From assembly GCA_044506885.1 (NCBI GenBank), contig JBIQKC010000013.1:10109-74108 (forward strand): a stretch of DNA of 64,000 bases. The letters run 5' to 3'. This DNA is from Croceibacterium_A sp044506885 (GTDB taxonomy: Bacteria; Pseudomonadota; Alphaproteobacteria; Sphingomonadales; Sphingomonadaceae). Below, in pieces: positions 42,404 through 51,708 of the stretch. The notes under the pieces are model-generated. The model was not told where the DNA came from. It worked only from the letters and a program-made list of their open reading frames with translations, and made no database searches. The translations under genes and the position numbers were made by a program. The first letter of the stretch is position 1; every line of letters starts with the position of its first letter.

Positions 42404-43209
42404 AGGCCCGCCTCCGCCAGCTTCGCATCGAGATCGTCGGGCAGCTCGAAGTACCCGCCCGATAGCGCGTCGTAGCGGCCCGAGGCCAGGTCGAGGCAAC
42501 GCTGCGCGCAGCGCGCGAGGTCGTCCTGCGCCGCCGGATCGTGCTGCCTGCCCCGCAACCGCTCAACCATCGGCGCGAGGTGTTGCTGCGCGTCGGCGCT
42601 TTCCATCGTCTCGCGCGCCAGCTCGGTGAACACGAAGCCGGGATCGATCGCGAACACCGCCACCTTGGTTCCGGCCAGTTCGGCGGCCGCTTGCTCGACC
42701 AGCCGGTTCTGCGCGATCTTGCCGGTGCAATAGGCCGAAAGGTGCGGCGCCACCAGCCGCGCCGCCTTGGCCGACACGCAGATCGCCCGCCCGCGCCCGC
42801 GCTCGACCATGCCCGGCAGCACCGCCTGCATGAACAGCATCGGCGCGCGGATGTGAATCGACTGGGCGCGCCACCATTCGTCCGCATCGACTTTCCAGAT
42901 CGGCCCGAACGGTCCGGGCACGCCCGCGTTGCTGACCAGCACGTCGACCGGGCCGAGCAGTTCCTCGGTCTTGGCCACGGCATGCGCGATGGACGCGGGG
43001 TCGGTCACATCGCAGCGCACGCCGATGGCCCTGCCGCCATCCGGGCCGCCGGTCTTGTCGATCGCGCGCGCCACGTCGTCGACTTGCGCCAGCGAGCGCG
43101 CCAGCAGGGCCACGGCTGCCCCTTCGGCGGCGAAGCGCTCGGCAATCGCCCGCCCGAATCCGCGCCCTGCTCCGGTGACCAGCGCGACTTGCCCGTCGAA
43201 TAACCCCAT
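42400..43209 (-). CDS. SDR family NAD(P)-dependent oxidoreductase
   Basis: Classical short-chain dehydrogenase of 269 residues: VTGAGRGFGRAIA (cofactor loop), VLVSNAGVPGPFG, and the Tyr-x3-Lys in LSAYCTGKIAQN. The usual Ser of the triad falls in ICVSAKAARLV. The C-terminal lid (DARYDAL…-like, GGYFELPDDLDAKL) is unremarkable. Substrate unknown. Its stop codon shares CTAG with the pyk stop on the other strand. Confidence 0.9.
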   Translation of the reverse strand: MGLFDGQVALVTGAGRGFGRAIAERFAAEGAAVALLARSLAQVDDVARAIDKTGGPDGGRAIGVRCDVTDPASIAHAVAKTEELLGPVDVLVSNAGVPGPFGPIWKVDADEWWRAQSIHIRAPMLFMQAVLPGMVERGRGRAICVSAKAARLVAPHLSAYCTGKIAQNRLVEQAAAELAGTKVAVFAIDPGFVFTELARETMESADAQQHLAPMVERLRGRQHDPAAQDDLARCAQRCLDLASGRYDALSGGYFELPDDLDAKLAEAGL

Positions 43210-43239
43210 CTCGCCTCCTTTCGTCGCTCTCCGCGCGGA

Positions 43240-44097
43240 TCAGTGCACCGGCGGGTCGACGGGCGGCACCCGGCCCACCGGCGCGACCGGCTCCCCCTCC
43301 TCGCGCGGCGGCAGCGCGTTCTCGGGAACGTCGTCGATCTGCATCGCGCGCGTCGGCACCTCGTCGAGATTGCGCGCGCGAACGCGCAAGGTCTCGCCGT
43401 CCCAGGTCAGCTCGTTGAAGCTCGGCGGGGTCGAGCGCAGCCGTTGCGACAGCGTCCCCGCACCGATCATCCGCACCGGTCCCTTCGCGGTTTCCTCCAC
43501 GATGTCGAACGGATCGTGGACGTGGCCGCTGAGCACGGCGAGCACCGGACGCACCGCCAGTTCCTCCAGCGCCCGCGTTCCATTGGCGGTCAGCGCCGTA
43601 CCGTGGGTGCCGACTTCACGCAGCGGGTGATGCACGGCCACCAGCGCCCGCGTGCCCGGCGGCAGCGCGTCGATCGCCGCGAGGCACTTGCGCAATGCCG
43701 GGCGCGATACCCAGCCTTTGGACCAGTTGAACCGGGGCTGCGCCCGCACCGCCGTCTTCAACGGCACGATGGCCACGCCGGGCAGGTCGATTTCCCGCTC
43801 GACCAGCCCCTTGATGCCGCGAAAGCGCCGATAGGGATCGGTGAAGCGCTCCAGCAGGTTGAAATAGGGCATGTCGTGATTGCCGATCTCGACCGTCACC
43901 GGCGCGTCGAGCGCGCGGATCCAGCGCACCGCGGCGGCGAACTCGCGATGGCGCGCGCGCATCGTCAGGTCGCCGGTGATCGCCACCGCCGCCGGCCGGC
44001 GCGCTGCGATCTCGCCCGCCACCCAATCGAGCGCCCGGCGGTCTTCGAGCCCGAAATGAATGTCGCTGAGATGAAAGAGCAGGGTGTCAGAGGCCAT
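43240..44097 (-). CDS. Metallophosphoesterase (cAMP-phosphodiesterase/CpdA-like)
   Basis: Calcineurin-fold protein of 285 residues with all metal motifs: LSDIHFG, ITGDLT, IGNHDMP, VHHPL and SGHVHDP. Closest group by motif spacing is the class III nucleotide phosphodiesterases (CpdA), but the substrate is inferred. The last 35 residues are Pro/Glu-rich and probably disordered. It overlaps the lipid kinase gene upstream by 11 bp, forming an operon with it and a small membrane protein. Confidence 0.9.
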   Translation of the reverse strand: MASDTLLFHLSDIHFGLEDRRALDWVAGEIAARRPAAVAITGDLTMRARHREFAAAVRWIRALDAPVTVEIGNHDMPYFNLLERFTDPYRRFRGIKGLVEREIDLPGVAIVPLKTAVRAQPRFNWSKGWVSRPALRKCLAAIDALPPGTRALVAVHHPLREVGTHGTALTANGTRALEELAVRPVLAVLSGHVHDPFDIVEETAKGPVRMIGAGTLSQRLRSTPPSFNELTWDGETLRVRARNLDEVPTRAMQIDDVPENALPPREEGEPVAPVGRVPPVDPPVH

Positions 44098-44995
44098 CGG
44101 CCTCCGTCGCTAGCAGATCGACCTCGCACGCCGCCAGCCGGAACTCCGCCGGGGACCCGGTCTCGATCTGCTCGCCGTCCACCAGCAGTTCGAAAGGACC
44201 GCCTTCGGTGGCGGCCAGGCTAACGCGCGGCGCTCTCGCCAGCACCTCGTGCGGCCCTTCGCGGAAGTTGCGCGTCAGCATGGCCCAGGCCTGCTCCAGG
44301 TACTCGCCCGCGCCCTCGGCGTAGTAGGCGGCGACCGCGATTCCCTCGCCCTCGGCGCGCAAGGCGATCAGCGGATAGCCTTCGGCCCGCCCCACCGCCG
44401 GTTCCACGCAGGCGAGCATTTCGCCCGCCAGCGTATCCTCCAGCGCCTCGGCGGCGGAAGCGGCCAGTTCGCCGATCGCATTGTCGCGCATCGCCTCGCG
44501 CACTTTGCCCCAGCTCGCGCCTGGGCCGGCCAGCACTTCTGCGAACGCCACATGCTCGCCATGGCGGATCACCCCCGGCCGCCGCCGCGCGGCAGCCCCG
44601 CGCGCGGCCGCGGCGATCGCCTCTTCGGCCGTGCGCTCGCCGAACAGCCGGTGATAGAGCAGGTTCTTGGTTCCGCCGGGCAGCACCAGCACCGCCCCGC
44701 GCCAGCCCGACAGGCCCGCGATCAGCGCGTTTACGGTGCCGTCCCCGGCATGGACCGCCACGATCTCCACCCCCGCGTCATCGAGCGCGCCTGCCGTGGG
44801 GAGTTCGTCGTCCGGCAATACGCTGCGCCCGGTGATGGCAAGGCGATTGGCCGCGCAACACTCTTCCAGCGCCGCCAGCGCCTCGTCGTCGTTGCCGCCG
44901 CTCGCGGTGTTGCCGACCAGCCAGATCCGGCGCTCTTCGTCCCGTCTTTCATCCATGCCGCGAAAGCGCCCGCCGCGCGCGCCGGTTCCCGTCAT
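44087..44995 (-). CDS. Diacylglycerol/sphingosine kinase-like lipid kinase (DAGK_cat)
   Basis: A 302-residue lipid kinase-like protein. RRIWLVGNTASGGND opens the catalytic domain, VAVHAGDGTVNALIAGL is the GGDGT motif (first Gly replaced by Ala), and VLVLPGGTKNLLYHRL follows. The family phosphorylates lipids such as diacylglycerol; in sphingomonads a sphingoid substrate is conceivable but only speculative. Start MTGTGARGG at 44995 overlaps the preceding stop by ATGA; MDERRDEE (44956) is an alternative. Confidence 0.86.
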   Translation of the reverse strand: MTGTGARGGRFRGMDERRDEERRIWLVGNTASGGNDDEALAALEECCAANRLAITGRSVLPDDELPTAGALDDAGVEIVAVHAGDGTVNALIAGLSGWRGAVLVLPGGTKNLLYHRLFGERTAEEAIAAAARGAAARRRPGVIRHGEHVAFAEVLAGPGASWGKVREAMRDNAIGELAASAAEALEDTLAGEMLACVEPAVGRAEGYPLIALRAEGEGIAVAAYYAEGAGEYLEQAWAMLTRNFREGPHEVLARAPRVSLAATEGGPFELLVDGEQIETGSPAEFRLAACEVDLLATEADGL

Positions 44996-45291
44996 ATGCG
45001 CCGCGACAGGATGAGCCAGCCGGCAAGCGCGTTGAGCGCGCTGTATCCCAGATAGGCCCAGCCCCATGCCGCATGGCCATAGGCCGCCAGCAACAGCGCG
45101 CCGCACAGCACGACGAACTCCACCGCCAGGCTGATCCGGCCCCCGCCGGAGGCGATCCACGGGATTTCGCCGAGCAAGGAGTGGCGGCTGTCGAGCACCG
45201 CTGCATGCAACGCAAAGTTGCCGAGGCCGAGCAGAAAGACGAGCAAAATTGCCACGGACGCCAATGTGGGGAAACTTTCGTCGGCTGCCAA
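44992..45291 (-). CDS. Small hypothetical membrane protein
   Basis: A 99-residue protein with three predicted membrane helices (about residues 9–28, 48–68 and 74–95), ending LILSRRI. It is the first gene of the operon with the lipid kinase (ATGA overlap) and the metallophosphoesterase. No family recognised. It is divergent from the UrcA-family gene, with 174 bp in between in which I see no clear element. Confidence 0.7.
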   Translation of the reverse strand: MAADESFPTLASVAILLVFLLGLGNFALHAAVLDSRHSLLGEIPWIASGGGRISLAVEFVVLCGALLLAAYGHAAWGWAYLGYSALNALAGWLILSRRI

Positions 45292-45465
45292 TGGCGGTTC
45301 GTGGACCCGCAGGGGCTGTTTGTCGCCGGCGGAGTCGTCCGTCGAGCGGTGCGGCGGACTTCGTCGAGCATGCCGCGCAAGCCCCTCCCGAGGGGCCTAT
45401 TCCTGTCCCTGCGCCGCGACCACAGCAGTCCCAACGGTCGCGGCGCAACCCGAAGGAGAGCACCA

Positions 45466-45762
45466 ATGAAAGTCGCACCGTTCGCCCTCGTCCTCGCCGC
45501 CGGCGCGGCCCTGGCCGCAAGCCCGGCGGCGGCCGGCGCACCCCGCGAGGTGGTTCGCTACGACGACCTTCGCATGGCGACGGCGGAAGGTCAGGCCACG
45601 CTCCAGAAACGCCTCGACAAGGCGGCATGGAAGGTGTGCATGTTCGATACGAACGGCATGGTCCGGACGAGCGAGGAGCAGAACGCCTGCTACCGCGCCT
45701 CGCGCAAGGAAGCGGCCGTGCGCATGGCGCAGGTCATGGCGGCGACGCAACTGGGCGGCTGA
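45466..45762 (+). CDS. UrcA family secreted protein
   Basis: A 98-residue exported protein: signal peptide MKVAPFALVLAAGAALAASP with cleavage near AAAGA, then REVVRYDDLRMATAEGQATLQKRLDKAAWKVC and a second Cys (NACYRAS), probably disulfide-linked. The VxYxDL…T..G…L..R…AA..VC pattern is that of UrcA proteins, alphaproteobacterial exported proteins of unknown role. GAAGGAG lies 8 nt before the ATG. Confidence 0.88.
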   Translation: MKVAPFALVLAAGAALAASPAAAGAPREVVRYDDLRMATAEGQATLQKRLDKAAWKVCMFDTNGMVRTSEEQNACYRASRKEAAVRMAQVMAATQLGG

Positions 45763-45771
45763 CGCCGCCCG

Positions 45772-46527
45772 TCAACGCCCTGCCATGGCCTTGACCTTGC
45801 GCAGATAGGTCCGCCCGATGCGCAAGGCTTCGCCACTATCGAGTTCCGCGCACCACACGCCGAGCCCTTCGTGCCTGAGGCCGCGAATGCGGTCCCGCCG
45901 CAGGATCGTCGAACGATGGATGCGGATGAAGCGCGCCGGATCGAGCTTGCTCTCGAGCCCGGCGATGGTCTGCAACAGCAGGTAGCTGCGCCCGCCGCCA
46001 TCCTCGTCCCCGCCGACATGGAGCCGCACGTAGTCGCGCTCGGCGTCGATCCGCTCCACCTCCCGCGCGTCGATACGCAGCAGCTCGGAGCGATGCGGAA
46101 CCCAGAATTCGGTCAGCCATTCGCCGCCCTCCGCGGACCGCCGCTCGCGACGCGCCACGACCCTGTCGACGGCGCGTTCGAGCCGCTCGGCGCCGACCGG
46201 CTTGAGCACGTAGTCGACCGCTTCGAGATCGAAGGCCTCGACCGCGAAATCCTCGTGCGCGGTAACGAAGATCACCGCCGGCCGCTGCGCCAGGCGGGCC
46301 AGGCGGCGGGCGACGGTCAACCCGTCGATGCCCGGCATCGTCATATCGAGCAGCATGAGATCGGGCTTGAGCTTTTCCGCCAGCCGCAACGCCGCCTCGC
46401 CGTCGCTGGCGGTGCCGACGACAGCCAGATCCTCGATTTCGGCGCACAGCACCTGCATCCGCTCGATCGCGAGCGGTTCGTCGTCGACGATCATCGTCCT
46501 GAGCGTCTCGCCGCCGTTCGCCGTCAT
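45772..46527 (-). CDS. LytTR family response regulator
   Basis: A 251-residue regulator: receiver domain (10–125) with VDDEP, phospho-Asp in LMLLDMTMPG and the Lys in DYVLKPVG, and a C-terminal LytTR DNA-binding domain (about 150–250, VERIDAERDYVRLHV … FIRIHRSTILRRDRI). LytTR regulators bind direct repeats in promoters. It overlaps the sensor kinase stop by ATGA, so the pair is a co-translated two-component system. The target genes are not evident here. Confidence 0.94.
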   Translation of the reverse strand: MTANGGETLRTMIVDDEPLAIERMQVLCAEIEDLAVVGTASDGEAALRLAEKLKPDLMLLDMTMPGIDGLTVARRLARLAQRPAVIFVTAHEDFAVEAFDLEAVDYVLKPVGAERLERAVDRVVARRERRSAEGGEWLTEFWVPHRSELLRIDAREVERIDAERDYVRLHVGGDEDGGGRSYLLLQTIAGLESKLDPARFIRIHRSTILRRDRIRGLRHEGLGVWCAELDSGEALRIGRTYLRKVKAMAGR

Positions 46528-47708
46528 GCCTCGCCATCCTGTCGCAGCAGCGGCAGGCGCAACTGCGTCGAATACCCGTTGTCGGCGGATCCCGACACGA
46601 TCGTCGCCTCGGCGCCGAACCGCGCCTCCAGCCGCTCGCGAACGTTGGCGAGGCCGATGCCGTGCCCGCCGTCCGATCCCTGGCCGGCGCCGTCGTTCGA
46701 CACCACGACCACCAGCCGCCCGTATTCCTCGCGCGCAGCCAGCGTGATCGTCACCCGGCCCGAAGTCGGCGCGACCGCGTGCTTGACCGAGTTTTCGACC
46801 AGCGGCTGGAGGATCATCCCCGGCACCCGCGCCTCTTCGAGCGCCGGCGGCAGATCGTAGACCGCGCGCAATCGCTGCGGAAAGCGCACCGCCTCGATGT
46901 CGAGATAGAGCTTCTGCAACGCGAATTCCTCGCGCAGCGATACGTCGGCAGTGGGATCGTCGGCAAGACTGCGGCGGTAGAAGGTTGAGATCGTCTGGAT
47001 CATCCGCTCGGCCGCCTGGGTCTTGCCGGTCAGGACCAGCGCGGACAGCGAATTCAGCGTATTGAACAGGAAGTGCGGATTGACCTGATAGCGCAGGCTG
47101 CGCAGCTCCGCCGCCTTGGCCGCCCGCTTGTACGCTCCCTCTCGCCGCTCGGCCGCGCGCGCCTTCTCGCCGGTCAGCAGCGCCAGATAGAGCGCGCACC
47201 AGGCGAGCATCATGAAATAGCGCCCGAAGACCTGCTCGACCAGGCTTTGCCACGGGCTCAGCTCCCGCACCACCACGTCGTCTTCATCCGGCGCATCGTC
47301 GTTGCCGGTCAGCGGGTCGGGCATCCACGAATCGCCGCCCCCGAACGGCGGCTCGCCATGCGCGATCTGTTCGTTCACCCGCTCCTGCATGCTGGCGAAG
47401 ACCAGTTCGTTGCTCTTGACCAGCAGCACCGCCGCCGGAATCGACAGCACCAGCGCAGCGGCGATCTTCGCCCACAGCGGCGCGGAATCGAACAATCGCA
47501 GGACCAGCCACAGCAGCAGCGTGACGCCCATCCCCGCAAGGCACGCAAGCGGACGCAGCATCAACAGCTCGCCTGAAAATCCGAGGCCGAGCAGTTCCCA
47601 CCGCAATGTCGTGAGGACGAAATAGCACAGCCACAGGCCGGCGACCGACGCGAGCACCGTCCTGAACGGCACGCGCACGCTATCCTGTCCGGTATCCTCC
47701 GACGTCAT
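46524..47708 (-). CDS. LytS/YehU-type sensor histidine kinase
   Basis: Membrane sensor of 394 residues. About four transmembrane helices (near 11–30, 38–62, 70–92 and 163–185) with a periplasmic, acidic Gly/Asp-rich loop (GGGDSWMPDPLTGNDDAPDE, about 118–145). The cytoplasmic part has the His_kinase motif LRYQVNPHFLFNTLNSLSAL with the phospho-acceptor His, and an ATP-binding HATPase domain (QPLVENSVKHAV, GIGLANVRERLE). Its partner LytTR regulator overlaps by ATGA. Signal unknown. Confidence 0.93.
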   Translation of the reverse strand: MTSEDTGQDSVRVPFRTVLASVAGLWLCYFVLTTLRWELLGLGFSGELLMLRPLACLAGMGVTLLLWLVLRLFDSAPLWAKIAAALVLSIPAAVLLVKSNELVFASMQERVNEQIAHGEPPFGGGDSWMPDPLTGNDDAPDEDDVVVRELSPWQSLVEQVFGRYFMMLAWCALYLALLTGEKARAAERREGAYKRAAKAAELRSLRYQVNPHFLFNTLNSLSALVLTGKTQAAERMIQTISTFYRRSLADDPTADVSLREEFALQKLYLDIEAVRFPQRLRAVYDLPPALEEARVPGMILQPLVENSVKHAVAPTSGRVTITLAAREEYGRLVVVVSNDGAGQGSDGGHGIGLANVRERLEARFGAEATIVSGSADNGYSTQLRLPLLRQDGEA

Positions 47709-47795
47709 TCGCCGCCTCTAGACCGGGCGGCGGCCGAATCGCCAGCACGGCGGTCGAATATGATTGCACTTTGGTCGAATGGCGCTTGGCGCGAA

Positions 47796-49322
47796 TCAAG
47801 CGCCTTCGAGCAGCCTTTCGCGCGCAATCTTCTCGCGCCAGTGCAGCGGGGCAAGCTCGTGCACGTTGCTGCCTTCGCTGTCGACGGCGACGGTCACCGG
47901 GAAGTCGCTGACCTCGAATTCGTAGATCGCTTCCATGCCCAGATCCTCGAACCCGACGACCTTGCCGCCCTTGATCGCCCGCGCGACCAGGTATGCCGCG
48001 CCGCCCACCGCCATCAGGTAGGCGCTCTTGTGGTCGCGGATCGCCTCGACCGCCATCGGCCCGCGCTCGGCCTTGCCGACCATTGCCAGCAGGCCCTGCT
48101 CCAGCATCGTCCGCGTGAACTTGTCCATCCGCGTGGCGGTGGTCGGGCCGGCCGGGCCGACCACTTCCTCGCCCACCGGATCGACCGGGCCGACATAGTA
48201 GATCACCCGCCCGCGGAACTCGACCGGCAGCGGCTCGCCCTTCGCCAGCATGTCGGCGATCCGTTTGTGCGCCGCGTCGCGCCCGGTCAGCATCTTGCCG
48301 GAGAGCAGCAGCCGGTCGCCCTGCTTCCAGCCGCGCACCACGTCGGGCGTCAGCTCGTCGAGATCGACACGAATCGCCGCCTTGTCGGGCGTCCAGTTCA
48401 CATCGGGCCACTCGTCCAGCTTCGGCGCTTCGAGGAAGCTCGGTCCCGAGCCGTCGAGCGTGAAGTGCGCGTGGCGGGTGGCGGCGCAGTTGGGGATCAT
48501 CGCCACCGGCTTGCCCGCCGCGTGGCACGGCCAGTCGAGGATCTTGACGTCGAGGATCGTCGCCAGCCCGCCGAGCCCCTGCGCCCCGATGCCGAGCGCG
48601 TTGACCTTGTCGAAGATTTCGATCCGCAGCGCCTCGATGTCGCTTTGCGGCCCCCGCGCCTTGAGCTGGGCCATGTCGATCGGCTCCATCAGGCTCTGCT
48701 TGGCCAGCTTCACGCAATGCTCGGCGGTGCCGCCGATGCCGATGCCCAGCATCCCCGGAGGGCACCAGCCGGCGCCCATCTGCGGCACCATGTCCAACAC
48801 CCAGTCGACGATCGAATCGCTGGGATTCATCATCCTGAACTTGGACTTGTTCTCACTCCCCCCGCCCTTGGCTGCGACGTCGACCGAGACCGTGCGGCCC
48901 GGAACCATGTCCACCGCCAGCACACAGGGCGTATTGTCACGCGTGTTGCGGCGGGTGAAGGCGGGATCGGCCAGCACCGACGCGCGCAGCTTGTTCTCAG
49001 GAAAAGTGTAGGCCCGCCGCACCCCTTCATCGACCACGTCTTGCAACGAGCGGTCCGATTCGAGGCGACAGTCCTGCCCCCATTTCACGAACACGTTGAC
49101 GATGCCGGTATCCTGACAGATCGGCCGCCGCCCTTCGGCGCACATGCGGCTGTTCGTCAGGATCTGCGCGATCGCGTCCTTCGCCGCCGGTCCTTGTTCG
49201 GCCTTGTAGGCTTCGCCCAGCGCGCGGATGTAGTCCATCGGGTGGAAGTAGGAGATGTACTGCAATGCGTCGGCGACGCTTTCGATCAGGTCTTCCTCGC
49301 GGATCGTGACCATGTCGTTCAT
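47796..49322 (-). CDS. Fumarate hydratase, class I (iron–sulfur)
   Basis: Interconverts fumarate and malate in the TCA cycle using a [4Fe–4S] cluster. The 508 residues contain CQDTGIVNVFVKWG, AGWCPPGMLGIGIGG and AMIPNCAATRHAHF, whose Cys residues are expected cluster ligands, and the C-terminal β-domain with GRVIYYVGPVDPVGEEVVGP and GPTTATRMDKFT. Start MNDMVTIREEDL at 49322 matches homologues; a longer ATG 36 nt upstream is less likely. Confidence 0.94.
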   Translation of the reverse strand: MNDMVTIREEDLIESVADALQYISYFHPMDYIRALGEAYKAEQGPAAKDAIAQILTNSRMCAEGRRPICQDTGIVNVFVKWGQDCRLESDRSLQDVVDEGVRRAYTFPENKLRASVLADPAFTRRNTRDNTPCVLAVDMVPGRTVSVDVAAKGGGSENKSKFRMMNPSDSIVDWVLDMVPQMGAGWCPPGMLGIGIGGTAEHCVKLAKQSLMEPIDMAQLKARGPQSDIEALRIEIFDKVNALGIGAQGLGGLATILDVKILDWPCHAAGKPVAMIPNCAATRHAHFTLDGSGPSFLEAPKLDEWPDVNWTPDKAAIRVDLDELTPDVVRGWKQGDRLLLSGKMLTGRDAAHKRIADMLAKGEPLPVEFRGRVIYYVGPVDPVGEEVVGPAGPTTATRMDKFTRTMLEQGLLAMVGKAERGPMAVEAIRDHKSAYLMAVGGAAYLVARAIKGGKVVGFEDLGMEAIYEFEVSDFPVTVAVDSEGSNVHELAPLHWREKIARERLLEGA

Positions 49323-49492
49323 CGAAACTGTTTCCCTGCCGGTCGATTCCGGCCCCATAGGCGCGGCGGCCCCCCATGGTCAAAGCGCGCCGGAATACCG
49401 ACATCCAGCGAAGCTTTGCGACAATGCCGGGCATTGCCCGTCCCCGCCGCAGGTCCTAAGGCACCGCCCACCAACCGAAGAGACGCGACGAA

Positions 49493-50158
49493 GTGACCCC
49501 CAACGAAGCCAGCATCGTGGAGGACCGGCCCCTCGCCGGACATGAGGCCGCCCACCCGGACGCGGCGCGCCCAAATCCGGCGCGCCCAAACCCTGCTCGC
49601 AAGGCCATGATCGACAGCCAGCTGCGCACCAGCGGCGTCAACGAGGAATTCGTGCTGCGCCGCATGGGCCAGGTCGCGCGCGAGGATTTCGTGCCGGCCG
49701 CCGCGCGCGGGTTCGCCTATATCGACCGGGCGATCCCGCTCGGCGATGGCCGCGCGCTCGCCGCGCCGCTGGTCCAGGGCATGATGCTCCAGGAAGCGCG
49801 GCCCGCGCCGGAAGACAAGGCGCTGCTGGTCGATGGCGGCAGCGGCTACCTCGCCGAGTTGCTGCGCCCGCTGGTGGGCTCGCTCGACACGATCGAACCC
49901 ACAGCGGCGCTCGCCGCCGGCCGCAAGGGCGGCGGCTATACGCTGCTGCTGATCGACGGCGCGGTCGAGCACTTGCCCGACAGCCTCGTCCGCCGCCTGG
50001 CGGACGATGCGCGCATCGTCACCGGCGTCGTCGAAGCGGGCGTCACCCGCCTCGCCACCGGGCGCAAGGCGGCGGGCGAAGCGGCGCTGTGGCCGCTGGT
50101 CGAAATCGGCATTCCTGTCCTGCCGGAATTAGCCGCTCCCCGTAGGTGGAGCTTCTGA
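49493..50158 (+). CDS. Protein-L-isoaspartate O-methyltransferase-like protein (degenerate SAM site)
   Basis: A 221-residue relative of PCMT. Recognisable: RKAMIDSQLRTSGVNEEFVL, ARGFAYIDRAIPLGDGRAL and LIDGAVEHLPDSLV. The SAM loop, normally E-x-G-x-G-x-G, reads LLVDGGSGYLAELL, and about 25–30 residues that usually follow the Glu of motif I are missing (TIEPTAALAAGRKGGGYTL), so catalysis is doubtful. The N-terminal 38 residues contain a 15-bp tandem duplication (ARPNPARPNP). Start GTG at 49493; an internal ATG at 49607 (MIDSQ) is possible. It ends 2 bp before tolC, as commonly seen in sphingomonads. Confidence 0.8.
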   Translation: MTPNEASIVEDRPLAGHEAAHPDAARPNPARPNPARKAMIDSQLRTSGVNEEFVLRRMGQVAREDFVPAAARGFAYIDRAIPLGDGRALAAPLVQGMMLQEARPAPEDKALLVDGGSGYLAELLRPLVGSLDTIEPTAALAAGRKGGGYTLLLIDGAVEHLPDSLVRRLADDARIVTGVVEAGVTRLATGRKAAGEAALWPLVEIGIPVLPELAAPRRWSF

Positions 50159-50160
50159 TC

Positions 50161-51666
50161 GTGCGGCTTTTCCGGTCGCGCCTCCTGCTGGCTGTCGCCG
50201 CGTGCCTCGTCACCGCGCCGCTCGCCGCGCAGGACGCTCCGCCGGCGCCACCGGCAGCCGAGGGCGGCGAGACCGACACGCTCAAGGAAGCGCTGGCGCT
50301 CGCCTATCGCCACAACCCAAATCTCGAGGTGGCCCGCGCCAACTTGCGCGCCACCGACGCCGGTGTGCCGCTCGCCCGCGCCGACGCCTTGCCAAGCCTC
50401 AACGGGCAGGGAACTTTCACCGAGTTCCTCAAGCAGGGCTCCAGTTCGCTCGTCTCGCCGGAGCGTTCGCTCAGCGGACAGTTGAACCTTGCGCTGCCGC
50501 TCTATGCCGGCGGCGCGACGAAAAACGCCATCCGCGCCGCGGAAACCCGCGTGGACGCCGGACGCGCCGACTTGCGCGGCAGCGAAAGCCAGCTCTTCAC
50601 CCAGGTCGTCAGCACCTACATGGACGTGATCCAGAACGAGGCGCTGGTCGGGCTGGCGGCGAACAACGTCGAAGTGCTCAACGTCAACTTGCAGGCGACG
50701 GGCGACCGGTTCGAAATCGGCGACCTGACGCGCACCGACGTGGCGCAGTCGGAATCGCGGCTGGCGCTGGCGCGGGGGGACTTGCGCACCGCGCAAGCGA
50801 ACCTGATCCGCGCGCGCGAGACTTTCGTCGCGCTGGTCGGCAGCGCGCCGGGCGAGCTGCAACCGCCGCCGCCGCTCCCCGGCCTGCCGGAAGACGTCGA
50901 AGTGGCGGTCGATCTCGCATTGCAGGACAATCCGGACCTCATCGGCGCGCGCGAACGTGCGCGGGCCGCCGGGTTCGACGTGAATGCCGCCGGAGCCAGC
51001 CGTCTGCCGCGCGTGGAAGTGTTCGGCAGCGGCGGGGTGACCGACTATCTCGGCACTTTCGGCTCGACCATTCCCGGTGTGCCGGCCGACCAGCGGCAAA
51101 GCACCGCACAGGCCGGGGTTCGGGCGACGATCCCGCTCTATCAGGGCGGGCGGCCGCTGGCGCAGGAACGGCAGGCGCAGGCGCGCTCCTCCGCTGCGCT
51201 GGAGCAGGTCGTCGCTACCGAGCGCGACGTGATAGCCAACGTGCGCGCCGCCTATGCCAGTTGGCGCGCCGCCACCTCGATCGTCGAATCGACCCAGAGC
51301 GCGGTTTCCGCCGCCGAATTAAGCCTCGAAGGCGTGCGGGCGGAAAATACCGTCGGCAACCGCACGATCCTCGACATCCTGAATGCGCAGCAGGAACTGT
51401 TCAGCGCACAGGTCCAGCTCGTCACCGCCCGGCGCAACGCCTACGTCGCGGCGTTCACGCTGATCGCGGCGATGGGCAACGCCGAAGCGCGCGACCTGGG
51501 GCTGGAGGAATACGGCCCGCTCTACGATCCCGCCGCGAACTATGACAGGATCGCCAACGACTTCTGGGACTGGGGCGGCGATCCCGATCCGGTGACGCAG
51601 TCACCCCGCACCGTTGACATCCCGGCGCAGGACGCGAACATTCCCGATCTCCAGACGGTCGAATAG
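50161..51666 (+). CDS. tolC: TolC family outer-membrane channel protein
   Basis: Outer-membrane efflux/secretion channel. Signal peptide MRLFRSRLLLAVAACLVTAP (from GTG at 50161) with cleavage near LAAQD, then two OEP repeats of coiled-coil helices and β-strands: TLKEALALAYRHNPNLEVAR … PLYAGGATKNAIRAAE, and a second half with VPLYQGGRPLAQERQA-like IPLYQGGR and LDILNAQQELFSAQ. The 501 residues fit the TolC family. GGTGGAG lies 9 nt upstream of 50161, 2 bp after the previous stop. The C-terminus is acidic. Confidence 0.93.
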   Translation: MRLFRSRLLLAVAACLVTAPLAAQDAPPAPPAAEGGETDTLKEALALAYRHNPNLEVARANLRATDAGVPLARADALPSLNGQGTFTEFLKQGSSSLVSPERSLSGQLNLALPLYAGGATKNAIRAAETRVDAGRADLRGSESQLFTQVVSTYMDVIQNEALVGLAANNVEVLNVNLQATGDRFEIGDLTRTDVAQSESRLALARGDLRTAQANLIRARETFVALVGSAPGELQPPPPLPGLPEDVEVAVDLALQDNPDLIGARERARAAGFDVNAAGASRLPRVEVFGSGGVTDYLGTFGSTIPGVPADQRQSTAQAGVRATIPLYQGGRPLAQERQAQARSSAALEQVVATERDVIANVRAAYASWRAATSIVESTQSAVSAAELSLEGVRAENTVGNRTILDILNAQQELFSAQVQLVTARRNAYVAAFTLIAAMGNAEARDLGLEEYGPLYDPAANYDRIANDFWDWGGDPDPVTQSPRTVDIPAQDANIPDLQTVE

Positions 51667-51708
51667 CGGCCCGTCCATTCGGTAAGGTCCGGCAGGGGTC
51701 GAGACACG

